A DNA stretch of 64,000 nucleotides from Mastigias papua (taxonomy: Eukaryota; Cnidaria; Scyphozoa; Rhizostomeae; Mastigiidae), in NCBI GenBank assembly GCA_964019165.1, contig OZ025280.1:12580428-12644427 (forward strand), read 5' to 3'. Shown here in pieces: positions 29,299 through 40,372 of the stretch. The position numbers were made by a program, and so were the translations under genes. Numbering within the stretch: position 1 is the first letter of the stretch; the number at the start of each line of letters is the position of its first letter. The notes under the pieces were generated by a model. It worked only from the letters and a program-made list of their open reading frames with translations. It had not been told where the DNA came from and ran no database searches.

Positions 29299-29335
29299 AC
29301 ATATTGAACTCAATAAAAATAGTATTAATGTAACA

Positions 29336-32300
29336 TTAGTGTGCATTAGTGATCATATAATGTCCGTGTGGCAGAGTCTTGTTATTTTGTATGAAATATC
29401 TCTTATCATCGAATGGAGCCAATGCAATCTTTTTTCGTTCAGTCGTGTAAATTATTTGCTGGTGAGATTCTATATTCCTTTGAGTTACTATAATTGGTGT
29501 GGTCCTTGTTTGATTCAGAATTTCTTTATAGTTTTCATGAGTCAAGACGTTCTTCACAATGCTCCGTTGAATGCCTTTGGCCTTCTTCATAACTCCATCA
29601 ACGGTTTGCAGCTGTACATTTTCGATCGCAAGGCAATAAATTCTTCCATGCGCTTGCTGTGGAGTTCGTCTTTAAACTTGCCAATTACCTGAAAGAATAG
29701 AAAAATTATTAGTAAATCTGTCAGTCTTTAGAGAATCATGTATTTTTTCATAGCAAGGATCCGTGAAAGTTATAAAAGAAACATACCTTTGTGTTCTTTG
29801 AAGAGTAGCAGATGTGATCTCTTGGGTATTCGGAGAAATCGAATTCGTCTTCGTTCTCTTTCATTACAGCAAATACTTGTGATTCGGGCATTGGAATATC
29901 GTATATGAAAGAATCTGTGTCCATATAGCACAGCTCTACTCCTGGAAACTTGACTCTCGAGACATTATAATGAAAGTCATACATTAAGTATTTACTAAGT
30001 TCCAACACACAAAATCCAACATAGATAGGTTTGTTCAGCTCAACTTCGACAATTTTTGACTCAATCAATACATTATCGTCACCAATATCAATAACACCAA
30101 AGAATTTTGGTCTGCGGAAATGTTTGAGTAATGTCTTGTCTTTCGGTCTAATGTCAAATTTCCGATGGTTTCGAACGTTTTCCATCGTTTTACCATACAC
30201 GGCATTATTCATTAACTTGAAGAGGTCCTTCTCGAATTTGTTCCTTGCCACAGCTCTCTTTGATGTGTTGAAATCGATGTATTGTTTCAACCATGGTTCT
30301 TGCTTGAATGATACAATGTTATGAACCTTTTTCACTACCAGACCTAGTTCTAGGCATTGTTTTAGTACAGTCTCGTGAATAATGTAGTTTGTTTTGTCAA
30401 GTAAGGAAGGTATCAGTTTCTTGGTAGTCTTGACAGTTTTGTTTGAGTAGTGAGAGTTGTACAAATGTTTCTGCATTTGTGAAAGCATGTCTTCAGTCAC
30501 AGTAAAACTGTCGGGTGCAGGTGGTAAGTCACTTAACTTATCATGTACATATTTTGGATAATGTAAATCAACTTCAAAAATGTACCCAGTATCCCTATCA
30601 GTTGTTCTGTTAAGAATGGTCAAGACGTCTGTATCTGGGTCTATAACTCTAAAGTTACCTGTAGGCAATGGTTGTGACATTGCCCATCCGTAGAGATTGT
30701 TGGCGTCCAAGTAAAGGAGTGTACTCTCTGAAGAGGATTCCGCATGTCGTTTTATTCCAACAGAGATTCCACCTCTAATTCCCCGCTCAAACATGAGATA
30801 TATGTCTTTAGTTTCCTCTGAAAAAATCAAAAATCGTTGTTAAAACATCATGTATGCATATATCCCTTTGGAACATGAACAATTTATTACTAGAAGAAAT
30901 AAATACATGTACCTACCTGTTAATAACTCTAATGCAACTCCTGTCTTTAGTAACATTGCATCCCATGCCATTGACGGTAGGCTGACATAATGAGCGGGAT
31001 CGAGATGGTACTCTTGAACACACATACTGCGGAACTCTTCAAAGATATCAGTCAGTAGTAGAACGTCAGTGATCAGGTAAAGCTCATGATAGTCGTTAAA
31101 TGTCTGGCAATTGAAAAAAGTCCAAACCATTTGAGCATGATGATATTCGTCGTCTGTTATGTGCTTTTCGTCTTTTCTATTGTAAAAGTCCTCTTTTGGT
31201 GGCAATGACAGATGATCCATTTTGTCGATATTGTCCATCCAGTCGTATGGGTAGATACCTGTACAACAATGTAGTTCGGTGAATGATAAAACGACTTGAA
31301 TAAATGAATCTATGAGCACAGTCAATAGATGAGGCATTTTAGCTCAGTGAACATTAGGAAACGGAAATACGAATCAAGCAAAGTCAATAAATGAGTAAAA
31401 CAAAAGCGTGTTAAGATAACCTTTTTTCTTTAGTAATCTCAAAGCTTGTTCAATGAACTGACTGTGTTGTTCAATACGATGAATGTGCGATGGTGGTTGA
31501 TTCCAATTTCTATAATCCTGAGAATCATATTGTGTGAGGAACCGTTTCTCTTTCACTCTGTATTGTAGGTTTTGATTTTGGGTTCTCATCACCATCTCAG
31601 GGTAGAGTTGTATATTCGGGTCAACTCTCTGCAGTATGAGGTTGGTTGCGAATCGCTGTGTTTCATGGACTTTGTCATCAGATAGATTGGATGCTAGGTT
31701 TGCAAGTGAAGAATTCAGGAATGCAAGTGAATCAATGTATTTGATCTTTGGAGCATTTATTGGATTCTTGTTGTCGTCCTCAGTTCTCTCGGTTTCGTGT
31801 TGAATCTGTGCACAAAGAAACTTCTCACTGCTGTTTGCAATAACTGATGTGAAACGATCCCCGAGATTTCGCAAAATGTGATGCAGATCATAACCCTTGA
31901 GGTTGTGGAAAACTGCAACAATTGGGTGACTCTTTGCGACAATATCCAAATAATCAAAAGTGCATCTTTGGCATGCTGGGCCTGAAAAGATAAAGGTCTT
32001 AAACTAATAAAGCCAGAAAGTAAATTCATACGATAAGTAAAGACTGGTATATTCAATAAATAAATTTTTATTATTAATGCATAGAGGTATACTCAGAAAG
32101 TAAATTCATGCGATAAAATCAGGATATATATTCAACCATACGATAAATAAAGAATCACTACCTCAATATTTGCCAGTTATGTGACAGTGGTCTTGTACTT
32201 TCTTTACGATTCTCTCATTTTCAACAGTTGAACCAAATTGCAGTTTACATGCGTAGCAGTGTGTGGCTTGATCATGTAGTCTCTGCTCTTCGGATGTTAG

Positions 32301-33893
32301 AGGCACCATCGGTTTGGTGAGTTTGAAGACTTCACGTATTTCTCGATTTAGGAGGTCCATTGTTTCCATGAATTTTTCCATGCAATCTAGACCAGTATAG
32401 ACTTGTGGTTTTCGATTCCATTTATCACCGATTGATTTTACATTGATGCAGTAAGAAATTGGTACATGTTTTTGGTAAGCTGCACTACATTGATCAGCTC
32501 CAGGGCAATCTTCCAATATCGACTCGAAGTCTGCATAAACGATAAAGGGTAAAGGTACTGTCTTTTTCAGACTCTTTTGCTCGAATCGCAACCATCTCTT
32601 GTCTTCATTCGGATATCCAACTGCTTGTACAATGTTGAGTTTTTTACAATTGTCCACATGTTTCTTGTGTGCTTCTTCGGTGTTGCTATAAAGATAATAT
32701 GAGTATTAGTATCTAAATATTAAAAAAACAAAAAAAAAACAAAATTTTATTCTGTTTAATTAAAACCTATTTGAAGAAAAATTAGACTCAACAAATGCAA
32801 TTTAAATAAAATCTTACCTTGCCGAGAGGCATAGATTGCAATAGAATCTACTAGCTTTATGTTTATGACCATCTCTACCATACATTAAGCGACTGAGATC
32901 TTTTATCCATGTGTAATGAGCATGCCCATCATTGTCCATGATTAGCAATAGATTTACATGTCTGTCTCATAGTTCTTTTGTGCTATGTAGCAATTGGAAT
33001 GAAATGTCTTTATCATTTAGTTGCTCAGCCATTAGAATGTTCAAGGAAATGTCATTCTTTGCACAGAATCTATCCAATACCTTGTGTTGAAGAGGATCTA
33101 CGGGAAATGATATGTCCTCACAGTTCAGTTCATCTTCATATTCTATATATTTCGTGATTCTCTGTGGGTTCTTCTCTTGGGGATGAAGAGCAGCAAGAAT
33201 CGACCATAAAAAGCATTTCTCATCATTGTTTTTGATGTTTATAACGGCTTGCTTCTTTGCGATATATGGTGGTAGTGGAAGGAATTTGTTACCGACCACC
33301 GGCTCATACTGCATTAATTTGATTTCGGCTCTAAAGACTTTCTCGAATCGCCAACCACTTCCATTTTCTGTGTAGCTATCGATGTTAGCTTCCAGCTTAT
33401 GAATACACTTGCATATGTTTTCGTCAATGTCTGCAATGTCGTATTTACCCAGGACTGTGGGTCCGTCAGATCTGAATGTTACTGGTGGATCTGTAATGAT
33501 GTCATCTAACGGCTTGTGGAATATAACATCTACATTAATCGTGTATTTTAAAGCCTGCGATGCCACTGATAGTCGTTTGCGGATAACATTTCTGACATCT
33601 TTCTTCAATTCATCAAGGTTTTTGACATCTTCTACTACAACCGTTTGGTATGGTTGCTCATCAATACTTTGATCTGATGTATACTCATCTAGCGTATATG
33701 TGTGGGATTCATCTTTTTTAGATCCACCTACAAGATCTATCGCCTGCCTTATACCATGGGTGGATTGCTCATGGTATCGTTTATAAAGATACCGATCAAA
33801 GGATTTTTCGCATCTCGAACACTTGAATGTTTTGTTTGGTCGGCTACCATTGTCACTAGCCTCTCGTTTTCTTTTCGAACCCATCTCTTTCAA
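29336..33893 (-). pseudogene. Polinton protein-primed DNA polymerase B, six exons, with stops
   Basis: Exons by GT-AG signals: 33893-32818, 32685-about 32168, 31981-31421, 31258-30917, 30817-29787 and 29688-29336. The N-terminus has a C2H2 finger (CSRCEKSFDRYLYKRYHEQSTH). Exonuclease motifs are YADFES and FHNLKGYDLH. Polymerase motifs are LYLDANNLYGWAMSQPLPTG (A), KLMNNAVYGKTMENVRN (B) and YMDTDS (C). The C-terminus has the ALAPFDDKRY block. There is an in-frame TGA in exon 1 at about 32965 and another at the end of exon 2 near 32170. A frameshift lies in the last exon near 29620. It would replicate the element from a protein primer, but is inactive here. Confidence 0.92.
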
Positions 33894-34267
33894 AACGTAA
33901 GAAATTTATATCTAAACCGTACTCTCACTATTTATAATATGAAAGACCCTCAGCGAAGGTTTTCAACCAATTATTATACCGTTTATACTTGGATCGTAAA
34001 CCACGTGATTACAACAACAAGTTACATCACCTAGGCAAGTTCTAACATGCCCTTTTAATCACCAGAAATCTATTCAGAAATTTTTGTAAGTATTTACCTT
34101 AATGACTTCCTTACTTATGTTTTCAATTCAATGCTCGGTTCGAAAACCACGTGATGATAATGTACATTATCCAATAAGAATCAAATGTAAATACTAATCA
34201 ACAGGTTAATGACTTCCTTATTCTTTCAAACAATTACGGTAATGACTTTCTGTATCTAACAATATGT
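33894..34267 (-). promoter_or_regulatory. Polymerase promoter region of Polinton right arm
   Basis: A 374-bp non-coding stretch upstream of the polymerase. It contains two CACGTG E-boxes (about 34003 and 34147), three AATGACTT(C/T)C blocks (about 34100, 34207, 34241), and a 50-bp segment (34063-34113) matching the reverse complement of the left-arm divergent promoter at 13564-13612. Confidence 0.5.
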
Positions 34268-34772
34268 CTACACAAAGAGCTACGAGCTGCTAGAAAGCAG
34301 ATTGGGCGCCTAAGTCACATCGAATGGAGTGGCGCTCAAATGTTCATACTTCAGATCCAACTGAAAGCAACGAGCTTCAGGAGTGGAGGAACTGTTACAT
34401 GGAAACATTTCCTAGTAATCACGCATGCGGCATTTTTATCCCATAATTAAATCCATTCACTTAAAATCGTCATATATAAATACATCTACTCATTAACCAT
34501 CACCAAGATTACGTCATTTCAGAGCATGCCTACTCTGCTTTGGATTACGTCATTTCACAGCAATAAGTAACAACAACATCAATAATGACGTCATCATTTT
34601 CAGACTTACAAAAATCAACTCATCAATTTCGCGCATGCGCATTAAGCAACAACAACAACAATAGTGACGTCATATGACGTCATCGATTTCAGACTTACAA
34701 AAATCAACTCATCAATTTCGCGCATGTGCACTAGAGGTCAACTGAGCTCGTATCCCCCCAACCTTATCTACT
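34268..34772 (-). repeat. Polinton terminal inverted repeat, right
   Basis: Inverted partner of 12005-12509 and the same length. It has the same internal duplication with GCGCATGCGC and TGACGTCA sites. One of its NRF-1-like sites is changed to GCGCATGTGC (about 34721). Confidence 0.93.
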
Positions 34773-34778
34773 GACCCA
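34773..34778. repeat. Polinton target-site duplication, right copy (GACCCA)
   Basis: Identical to 11999-12004. Confidence 0.93.
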
Positions 34779-34851
34779 ATTCAGTTTATTTCATTTAATC
34801 TTATTTAGTAACAAAGACTTTTGCATTGACACTGATATATTTTTACACTCA

Positions 34852-35655
34852 TTACTCATCTTCTTTTAAAAAACAGATTGGAATTAATTCATGTAAATAA
34901 AACTCCTTAAGCATGCGGACATACTTGGCTTCCCAAGCTACGTCTTTCTCAATCTTCAAATTTTCACAGTGCACTGTAGTCCAGACTACAAAATGGGTCC
35001 ATGTACCACTGGCTGCCAGAATCTCTCTCCCTGGACTTGATGCCAATAACTGTGCTCTTTGTTTAGCTGTTTGGTAGCTGTTTGAAAACACTCTTGTTTG
35101 TGTCCTTGCTCTTTACTTCTTCAGCTACAATTTCATTTATGGAAGAGTTCCTATGTGACCAAGGGAATTTTTTTTCTAATACCCCTTGAGTAGCTGCCCC
35201 CTCTTGACTGATATCAACAAGTATCCCATCAAGACTACTTCCCAAAAGCCCACAAGGAAGCAAGACAAGACTAAGTGGCTGAACGTGATTTCCAGAGTAA
35301 TTTCCTGGTAAGTAGCAATAGCACTGGCTTCATGCAGTTGCCCCCATAATACTGAGTCTTTGCTGCCAAGTGAATACTTGCCCCTCATTATTTGTAAAGG
35401 TGATGGTGGAAAGGGTGTCTGACTTTGTTGCGTTCTCAAACATGCAGCAATGACCTCACCACAGTTGCTTCCAATCAACCTAAGTGTATGAAACTGACCC
35501 CACAATGCAGATTTTCTTTGCTCAACAGTTGCCCCAGCAAGCCAGGAGATTTGCTCCTTTGTTACTCTAGCTTTTTCAATAAATATACATTTATCAGTGA
35601 TAAAATCCTTCATAGTATCCTCTATTAAGTATTGTGCCAATGAATTAGATACCAA
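34852..35655 (-). pseudogene. ISL2EU YqaJ-type nuclease, catalytic part
   Basis: Two overlapping frames (35655-35176 and 35091-34852, joined through 35263-35063) encode a YqaJ-like exonuclease. The block around RKSALWGQFHTLRLIGSNCGEVIAACLR is the family's N-terminal substrate-binding region, and KDSVLWGQLHEASAIATYQE the region before the first acidic residue. The last frame, HFVVWTTVHCENLKIEKDVAWEAKY, is the C-terminal strand. Frameshifts break it. In ISL2EU transposons a gene of this kind accompanies the transposase; its precise role in transposition is not established. It lies directly right of the Polinton. Confidence 0.72.
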
Positions 35656-35766
35656 ATGTCATGGATCAGGCCTTAGGATCCACTGAAGTGGCAAGCAATC
35701 TCCACTTTTAGATGCTGCTGTTAATTTTTCACAAAAATAGTCCATGTCTTCTGTTGTGATCTCTCT

Positions 35767-36216
35767 TTAGCAGGCTTTATATACAGGTTTTGGGTGAGGG
35801 AATAAATTGTGATGTGCTTTAGTGCCTAGTTTGGCAGCTTTCTTTGGTTTTGCCAGCCTGGTATTGGGTAAGTCGATCTCTGACATACCCTTTTTGTCAA
35901 CACAAATGACTGTTGCTGCCATGTGACTTGACATCCACTTGCCACAAAGGCATGCACAATTCCCCAGTACAAAATCACCATCAACTGTAAGAGTCACCGA
36001 GTAGCTCTCATCTGTCATGGATGCCCTTACATAGGAAACAACTGTCAAGCCAGTAAAATGTAAATATAGTACAAAGTCAGCCTTATATGTCAACTCTCCT
36101 TTGGTTATGGCATTGGTATCCTCTTTGAAAAAAATCACCATTCCAGCTATTGTAATTATTTCATTAGCCACCTTTAAACTTACTCCATGAGATTTATGTA
36201 CGAAAGGACAAAACAA
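35767..36216 (-). pseudogene. ISL2EU nuclease, SWIM-type zinc finger part
   Basis: A frame of 149 residues with a SWIM-like motif NCACLCGKWMSSHMAA (CxC...H pattern) near residue 85. It ends in a Lys/Pro-rich linker. In YqaJ proteins of ISL2EU elements such a finger precedes the nuclease, so this is most likely the N-terminal part of the gene to the left, separated by frame lesions around 35660-35766. The upstream start is not certain. Confidence 0.65.
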
Positions 36217-38100
36217 TGACCATATTTAAAGAACTAACAGAATGAACAACATATATTATATACAACCCAAATCAATATGTATTTTGATAAAACAAGAAGT
36301 AAATGGCCTAGCCACATAGCCAAAAGGTCAAATGATGTCCAATAATAAGAGTGAGAATCCTTTCGACGAAGTGAATTATGATACATTAGCAGAAGTCCAA
36401 TCTGGTATTACCTTGTGATGAAGCTCACGTTTTAGCTCCGTTGAAATCTTCACTAAACGGGTGAGACTGTACAAAATATTAAAAGTATCATGAAACTTAT
36501 GAATGTTAGCTGGTTGCTACCGAGTCGCTAAGGCTCAGTAAAAGTGACTGTAAGCATATCCTTGCCAAAGGTTTTCAAAGCACTTTCTGCTAAGTAGTTT
36601 TGTGGTAGTCCACCATAACCTGAAAACAGAGCATTTTAATAACAAATAAGCTATATACATAGACTTCTGGCACTTGTCATAAATCTAAACTGAGTACAAA
36701 TGGTGACAAAAATTTATATTAAAACCAACATTCCCTAATTCTCACTGAAACAGTAATATAAGAAGGATCTTTCATAAGGTGTCTGTGCATAATACAGTAT
36801 CTTTTCCATATTCCTTCCATAATCCACAGTGTTCTCACCCTGTACTATAGAGTTTTCTTTGTAAGTGAGAGGTTGATTTGGGCTTTTAAGATTATCTTCA
36901 GTGCAAGGAATAAGCTGCTGATGAGAAAAAACGTGTTTTGTTCCTTTTGTGGTTGTGATTCGACAGGTGGTATGAATGTATGATGGGGTATCTGAGGCTG
37001 GTTTGTTACTAGAATGCCATTTATGCTTGTAGATGTCTGTTGTTTATATGATGCTGTGTCATACTTCTAATCTGCTGACTGAGTTCTGACACCATTTTAC
37101 TCACATAGATCCCAAATGCAAGTGATGGCCTATCAAATACTTAGAGTTGCTCATTTTCTGCTTGACCATTATGGCTGCAGAGCACTTTTTGTTGCTGCGA
37201 TAATTGCGTCAAAGTGCATAGGTGATATGAGCGGGCAAGTGTACACATATTTGGGTTATATAGGTGGATCTTATGGATCCAACCTTACTGAAAGTGTGAC
37301 TGTCAAAAAAGCAGGATCAGTTTGTTTGCTTTGCTGTTAGCTAGATTTCATCTACTCTTATGGTAGCAATAACATGGTCATAGAAGGCTTTCTTCAATGT
37401 ATCCTTTTTATCAACAACTTTCTTACATATAACAGAAGTTCACTGTCATGTTGTAATGTTCTGTTTTAGTATCCTCCCTGCTGTTTTCATTTAAATGGAC
37501 AATGAGCAACATGCCTCCTCAGTTCAGTGTTTTGGTACAAATACCAGGCAAAGTATGCAGGGAACACATTGGTTGTAACTGATTAGCTCACCCTCAGCAG
37601 TATGTCCCAGAACCTTCAACTCACCACCACACTTTAGAACTTTTACGATTATGTAAAAGTGTCCTTTCAGTCAAAAGTGTATCAAACTCGATCTTGTTAT
37701 GCTGTTTGTTTAAAATGTGTTTCTTCTCCATGGCCTAAAGTTTCACTACTTCTGATCCAGAGAAATGAACATGTTCAAGGTGCCTTGCAATCTTCAAACC
37801 TTCACATCCATAATACAGGCATGAATGAGTTTTATCGTAAATTCATCCTCCGTGACTATTTGTTCCTGTTCAGGGTACAATGACTAGACGTATAAAAATG
37901 ACTCTAATCAACAGTAGGTTTGAGTAGAAGTTACTGTTTAAATCATCTGGTCGTTTTCCTAATACAATCCTTGGAAAGTTGTGAGGCTAATTTTATCTCA
38001 AGAATGGCATGTATTTATAAACAGTGAAAGTATGTACAAGCTATCTTCACTGTACGGTAGAAATCAATTTAGTTACTAACCATGATTTCATCCAATATAT
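36217..38100. other. Unassigned sequence right of ISL2EU
   Basis: About 1.9 kb with no recognisable domain on either strand. Open frames such as 37116-37340 and 37659-37883 are short and featureless. It may contain the outer part of the ISL2EU element; I found no inverted repeat to prove this. Confidence 0.4.
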
Positions 38101-38354
38101 TTAGAAAGTAACCGATACTTACCTGTAAGGTGAAGGTTGATTGTGATTCTATGAGTTACCAGCTAGGAGAGAAGGAGTTGCATGAGAGAGAGTGCCGCCA
38201 GACTTCAAAGTAGTGTTGCAATGCCATGAAGGAGAGAAGGGTTGTGGGCCGGGCTTCCATTATGGGTGGGCGTGCAACTCCTTCTCTCCTAGCTGGTAAC
38301 TCATAGAATCACAATCAACCTTCAACTTACAGGTAAGTATCGGTTAATTTCTAA
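38101..38354. repeat. Foldback sequence with 82-bp arms abutting DIRS
   Basis: Arms 38101-38182 and 38273-38354 are inverted copies with very few mismatches, around a 90-base loop. The arms contain GTTACCAGCTAGG...AGTTGCA, which echoes the DIRS inverted repeat (GTTACCAGCCTATG...AGTTGCA). The loop starts with TGAGAGAGAGTGCCGCC, very like DIRS sequence inside the right repeat. The foldback ends one base before the DIRS repeat begins. It is probably a DIRS-related or hitchhiking foldback unit. Confidence 0.75.
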
Positions 38355-38552
38355 GTCTATTTCGTTACCAGCCTATGTCGTTACGTAGTTGCACGAGATT
38401 TTAGAGTTGGCATTGCAAAATCACAGTTACAAAGAGCCACGGCAGAAAACGCAACACGAGAAACAACTACTGTTTATAACAAAACACCTCTTTGCAATTG
38501 AAGCGCACAACGGCAATATGAAAATTAACACAAGAAACAAAACAAGATATTT

Positions 38553-39779
38553 CTACATCTCAAGTCCTTTATCTGCAGTTCTAAGGATCTGATCTCCAAA
38601 ATTAAAGTCCTCTTTTATGGGCTTATTATAAAGGCGTTGGAATACTGCCTCGTTTGACCAACCAACAGATGAAACAATATCCTCAGTACTAGCAAGGCTA
38701 TGACTAGCAAGTAAAGAAACAGAAGCAGCTCTTGTACTATGCGCTGTATATTGAGAAGTGTCGATTCCTGCCAAAAGCAAAACAGTTGTAACCCATCGTG
38801 AAATGGTATCTCTAGAGACTGGCACATGAGGCTTAGAATAACTAAGTAGCAACTGCCTCTCCGAAGTACGTAAAGAGGCTGTCCTAGAGATATATTCATC
38901 TAGATGAAGGACAATGCAAAGTTTCTCCTCTTTAGGATAGTGTACAAATTGTAAAGGTTCCAGGTGCTTACCTATACGAGACTGTTTTAACCGGCGAACT
39001 ATGTGAAAAACATACTTGTCTGCAGACTTATGCATTTGATCAATAGACAAATATTGGATAGTCTGGCATCTCTGGCCACTTAATAGAAGTAATAGAATAG
39101 TAACTGTAAGTGTACGATCTTTCAAAGTAAGGGCAGCTGCACAATCTTGATGATGAAAGTAATCAAAAAGTATCTTTACATCCCATATTTCCTTATGCTT
39201 AGGGAATATAGGCCTTAATTCATAAACCCCTTTCATAAATCTTCTAACAATAGGTAGCTGACCAAAGGGCATCTCATTACCAAACAATAACAAGGAAGAT
39301 AGGGCTGATCTAGCTGTGTTTATGGTGCTATAAGAAGCTTTATTCTTGAACAAACTGGCTAGAAAATCACTTGCTTCAGCTACAGTAGGGGTAAATATGT
39401 CAACATCATGCTCCTTACAGAAAGCAATCCATTTAAGTATACTAGATTGGTATTGGGATGTGGTATTACCCTGCCTCCAAGATGATATTATTATGTCAAT
39501 AGCAGCAGAAGAAAGACCTTGAGAAGCTAATTTTTCCCTGACAACAAACAAACCACTATTTTCAACTTCTTGTGCAGAGGATGCATCCGACCTGGGAACA
39601 CAGGTAGGGAGAAAAAACTTGGAGAGGGGGGCAAGTGAACTGGTGGCGTGAGAAGCATTGATGTCATTATTGGGTACCAAGACTGTGTTGGCCAATCTGG
39701 CACTACCATAATACCAGTTGATCTTTCCTGTCAGATTTTTTGTATAGCTGTCAGGATACAGCTGAAGAGGGGAAAGCAA
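38553..39779 (-). CDS. DIRS tyrosine recombinase
   Basis: A 408-residue frame. After a region shared with the preceding RNase H frame, the recombinase domain runs from about residue 80. SAM-like N-domain helices (ASDFLASLFKNKASYSTINTARSALSSLL) are followed by the catalytic domain with LLSGQRCQTIQYL (first Arg), TAHSTRAASVSLLA (His-x-x-Arg), and VFQRLYNKP with the nucleophilic Tyr. It joins element DNA circles to the target without a DDE integrase. The frame is intact with all visible catalytic residues. Confidence 0.88.
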   Translation of the reverse strand: MLSPLQLYPDSYTKNLTGKINWYYGSARLANTVLVPNNDINASHATSSLAPLSKFFLPTCVPRSDASSAQEVENSGLFVVREKLASQGLSSAAIDIIISSWRQGNTTSQYQSSILKWIAFCKEHDVDIFTPTVAEASDFLASLFKNKASYSTINTARSALSSLLLFGNEMPFGQLPIVRRFMKGVYELRPIFPKHKEIWDVKILFDYFHHQDCAAALTLKDRTLTVTILLLLLSGQRCQTIQYLSIDQMHKSADKYVFHIVRRLKQSRIGKHLEPLQFVHYPKEEKLCIVLHLDEYISRTASLRTSERQLLLSYSKPHVPVSRDTISRWVTTVLLLAGIDTSQYTAHSTRAASVSLLASHSLASTEDIVSSVGWSNEAVFQRLYNKPIKEDFNFGDQILRTADKGLEM

Positions 39780-40372
39780 TAAAAATTATGGCATGACCAT
39801 GAAATGGAACAAGCATCTATGTACAAAGCCTCTGGATCAGGCCGGTATGAACAGTTCTGTGATAACTGGTGATTGAGCCGAGAAGCAAATAAATCAATGT
39901 TGGGCTGGAAACCAAGTATATCTAATGCAAATTTCAGTGAACTAGGGTTAAGCATCCATTCAGTATCTTGCTTTACAAAACTTCTAGACTCACTGTCAGC
40001 AACTGTATTGGTTGAACCTGGCAAATGGGTGGCAGTAAGCCAAATACCCTTCTGAATACAAAACTGCCACAAGTCTATTGTTAGATCATGACAGTCATCA
40101 CTATGGCAAGTACCCATATTATTAATTAGTCCAACAGCTGCAGTATTATCAATCATTATCCTTACATGCTGATGTAAAAGGGATGTTGCATAAGCTTTAA
40201 TAGCAAAAAATACTGCTAGAAGCTCTAAATACTTTATATGATGAGCAGCTTCCTCTAGAGACCAATGTCCACCTGTTGAGGAACCATTAAATACAGCCCC
40301 CCCCCAGCCTTTTACTGAAGCATCAGAATATACTGTAGCTCTTATGGGCTGGTGACCACCAGCTGAGTTCAT
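39731..40372 (-). CDS. DIRS RNase H domain
   Basis: A 213-residue frame with RNase H blocks: VYSDASVKGWGG (first Asp), KYLELLAVFFAIKAY (Glu), MIDNTAAVGLINN (Asp) and TNTVADSESR (the last Asp, in the region where VADxLSR is usual). It would degrade the RNA strand of the hybrid. It overlaps the RT frame at its start and the recombinase frame at its end, so the three were probably one or two polyproteins. Confidence 0.82.
   Translation of the reverse strand: MNSAGGHQPIRATVYSDASVKGWGGAVFNGSSTGGHWSLEEAAHHIKYLELLAVFFAIKAYATSLLHQHVRIMIDNTAAVGLINNMGTCHSDDCHDLTIDLWQFCIQKGIWLTATHLPGSTNTVADSESRSFVKQDTEWMLNPSSLKFALDILGFQPNIDLFASRLNHQLSQNCSYRPDPEALYIDACSISWSCHNFYCFPLFSCILTAIQKI

Larger units (their letters stand above)
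12005..34772 (+). mobile_element. Polinton/Maverick, adintovirus-like element
   Basis: A 22,768-bp element bounded by 505-bp inverted repeats beginning AGTAGATAAGG and by GACCCA duplications. Without the nested P element it is about 18.5 kb, a normal Polinton size. The diagnostic core is complete: protein-primed DNA polymerase B (-), retroviral-type integrase with chromodomain, FtsK/A32-like packaging ATPase, adenain-like protease and hexon-like major capsid protein. The left arm adds Bcl-2-like and phospholipase A2-like genes, the combination reported for adintoviruses. Integrase and polymerase contain in-frame stops, so this copy could not replicate alone. Confidence 0.95.

Noticed and set aside
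37116..37340. Possible gene in the unassigned 36.2-38.1 kb region
   Set aside because: A 74-residue frame without a domain, codon signal or splice context; treated as chance.
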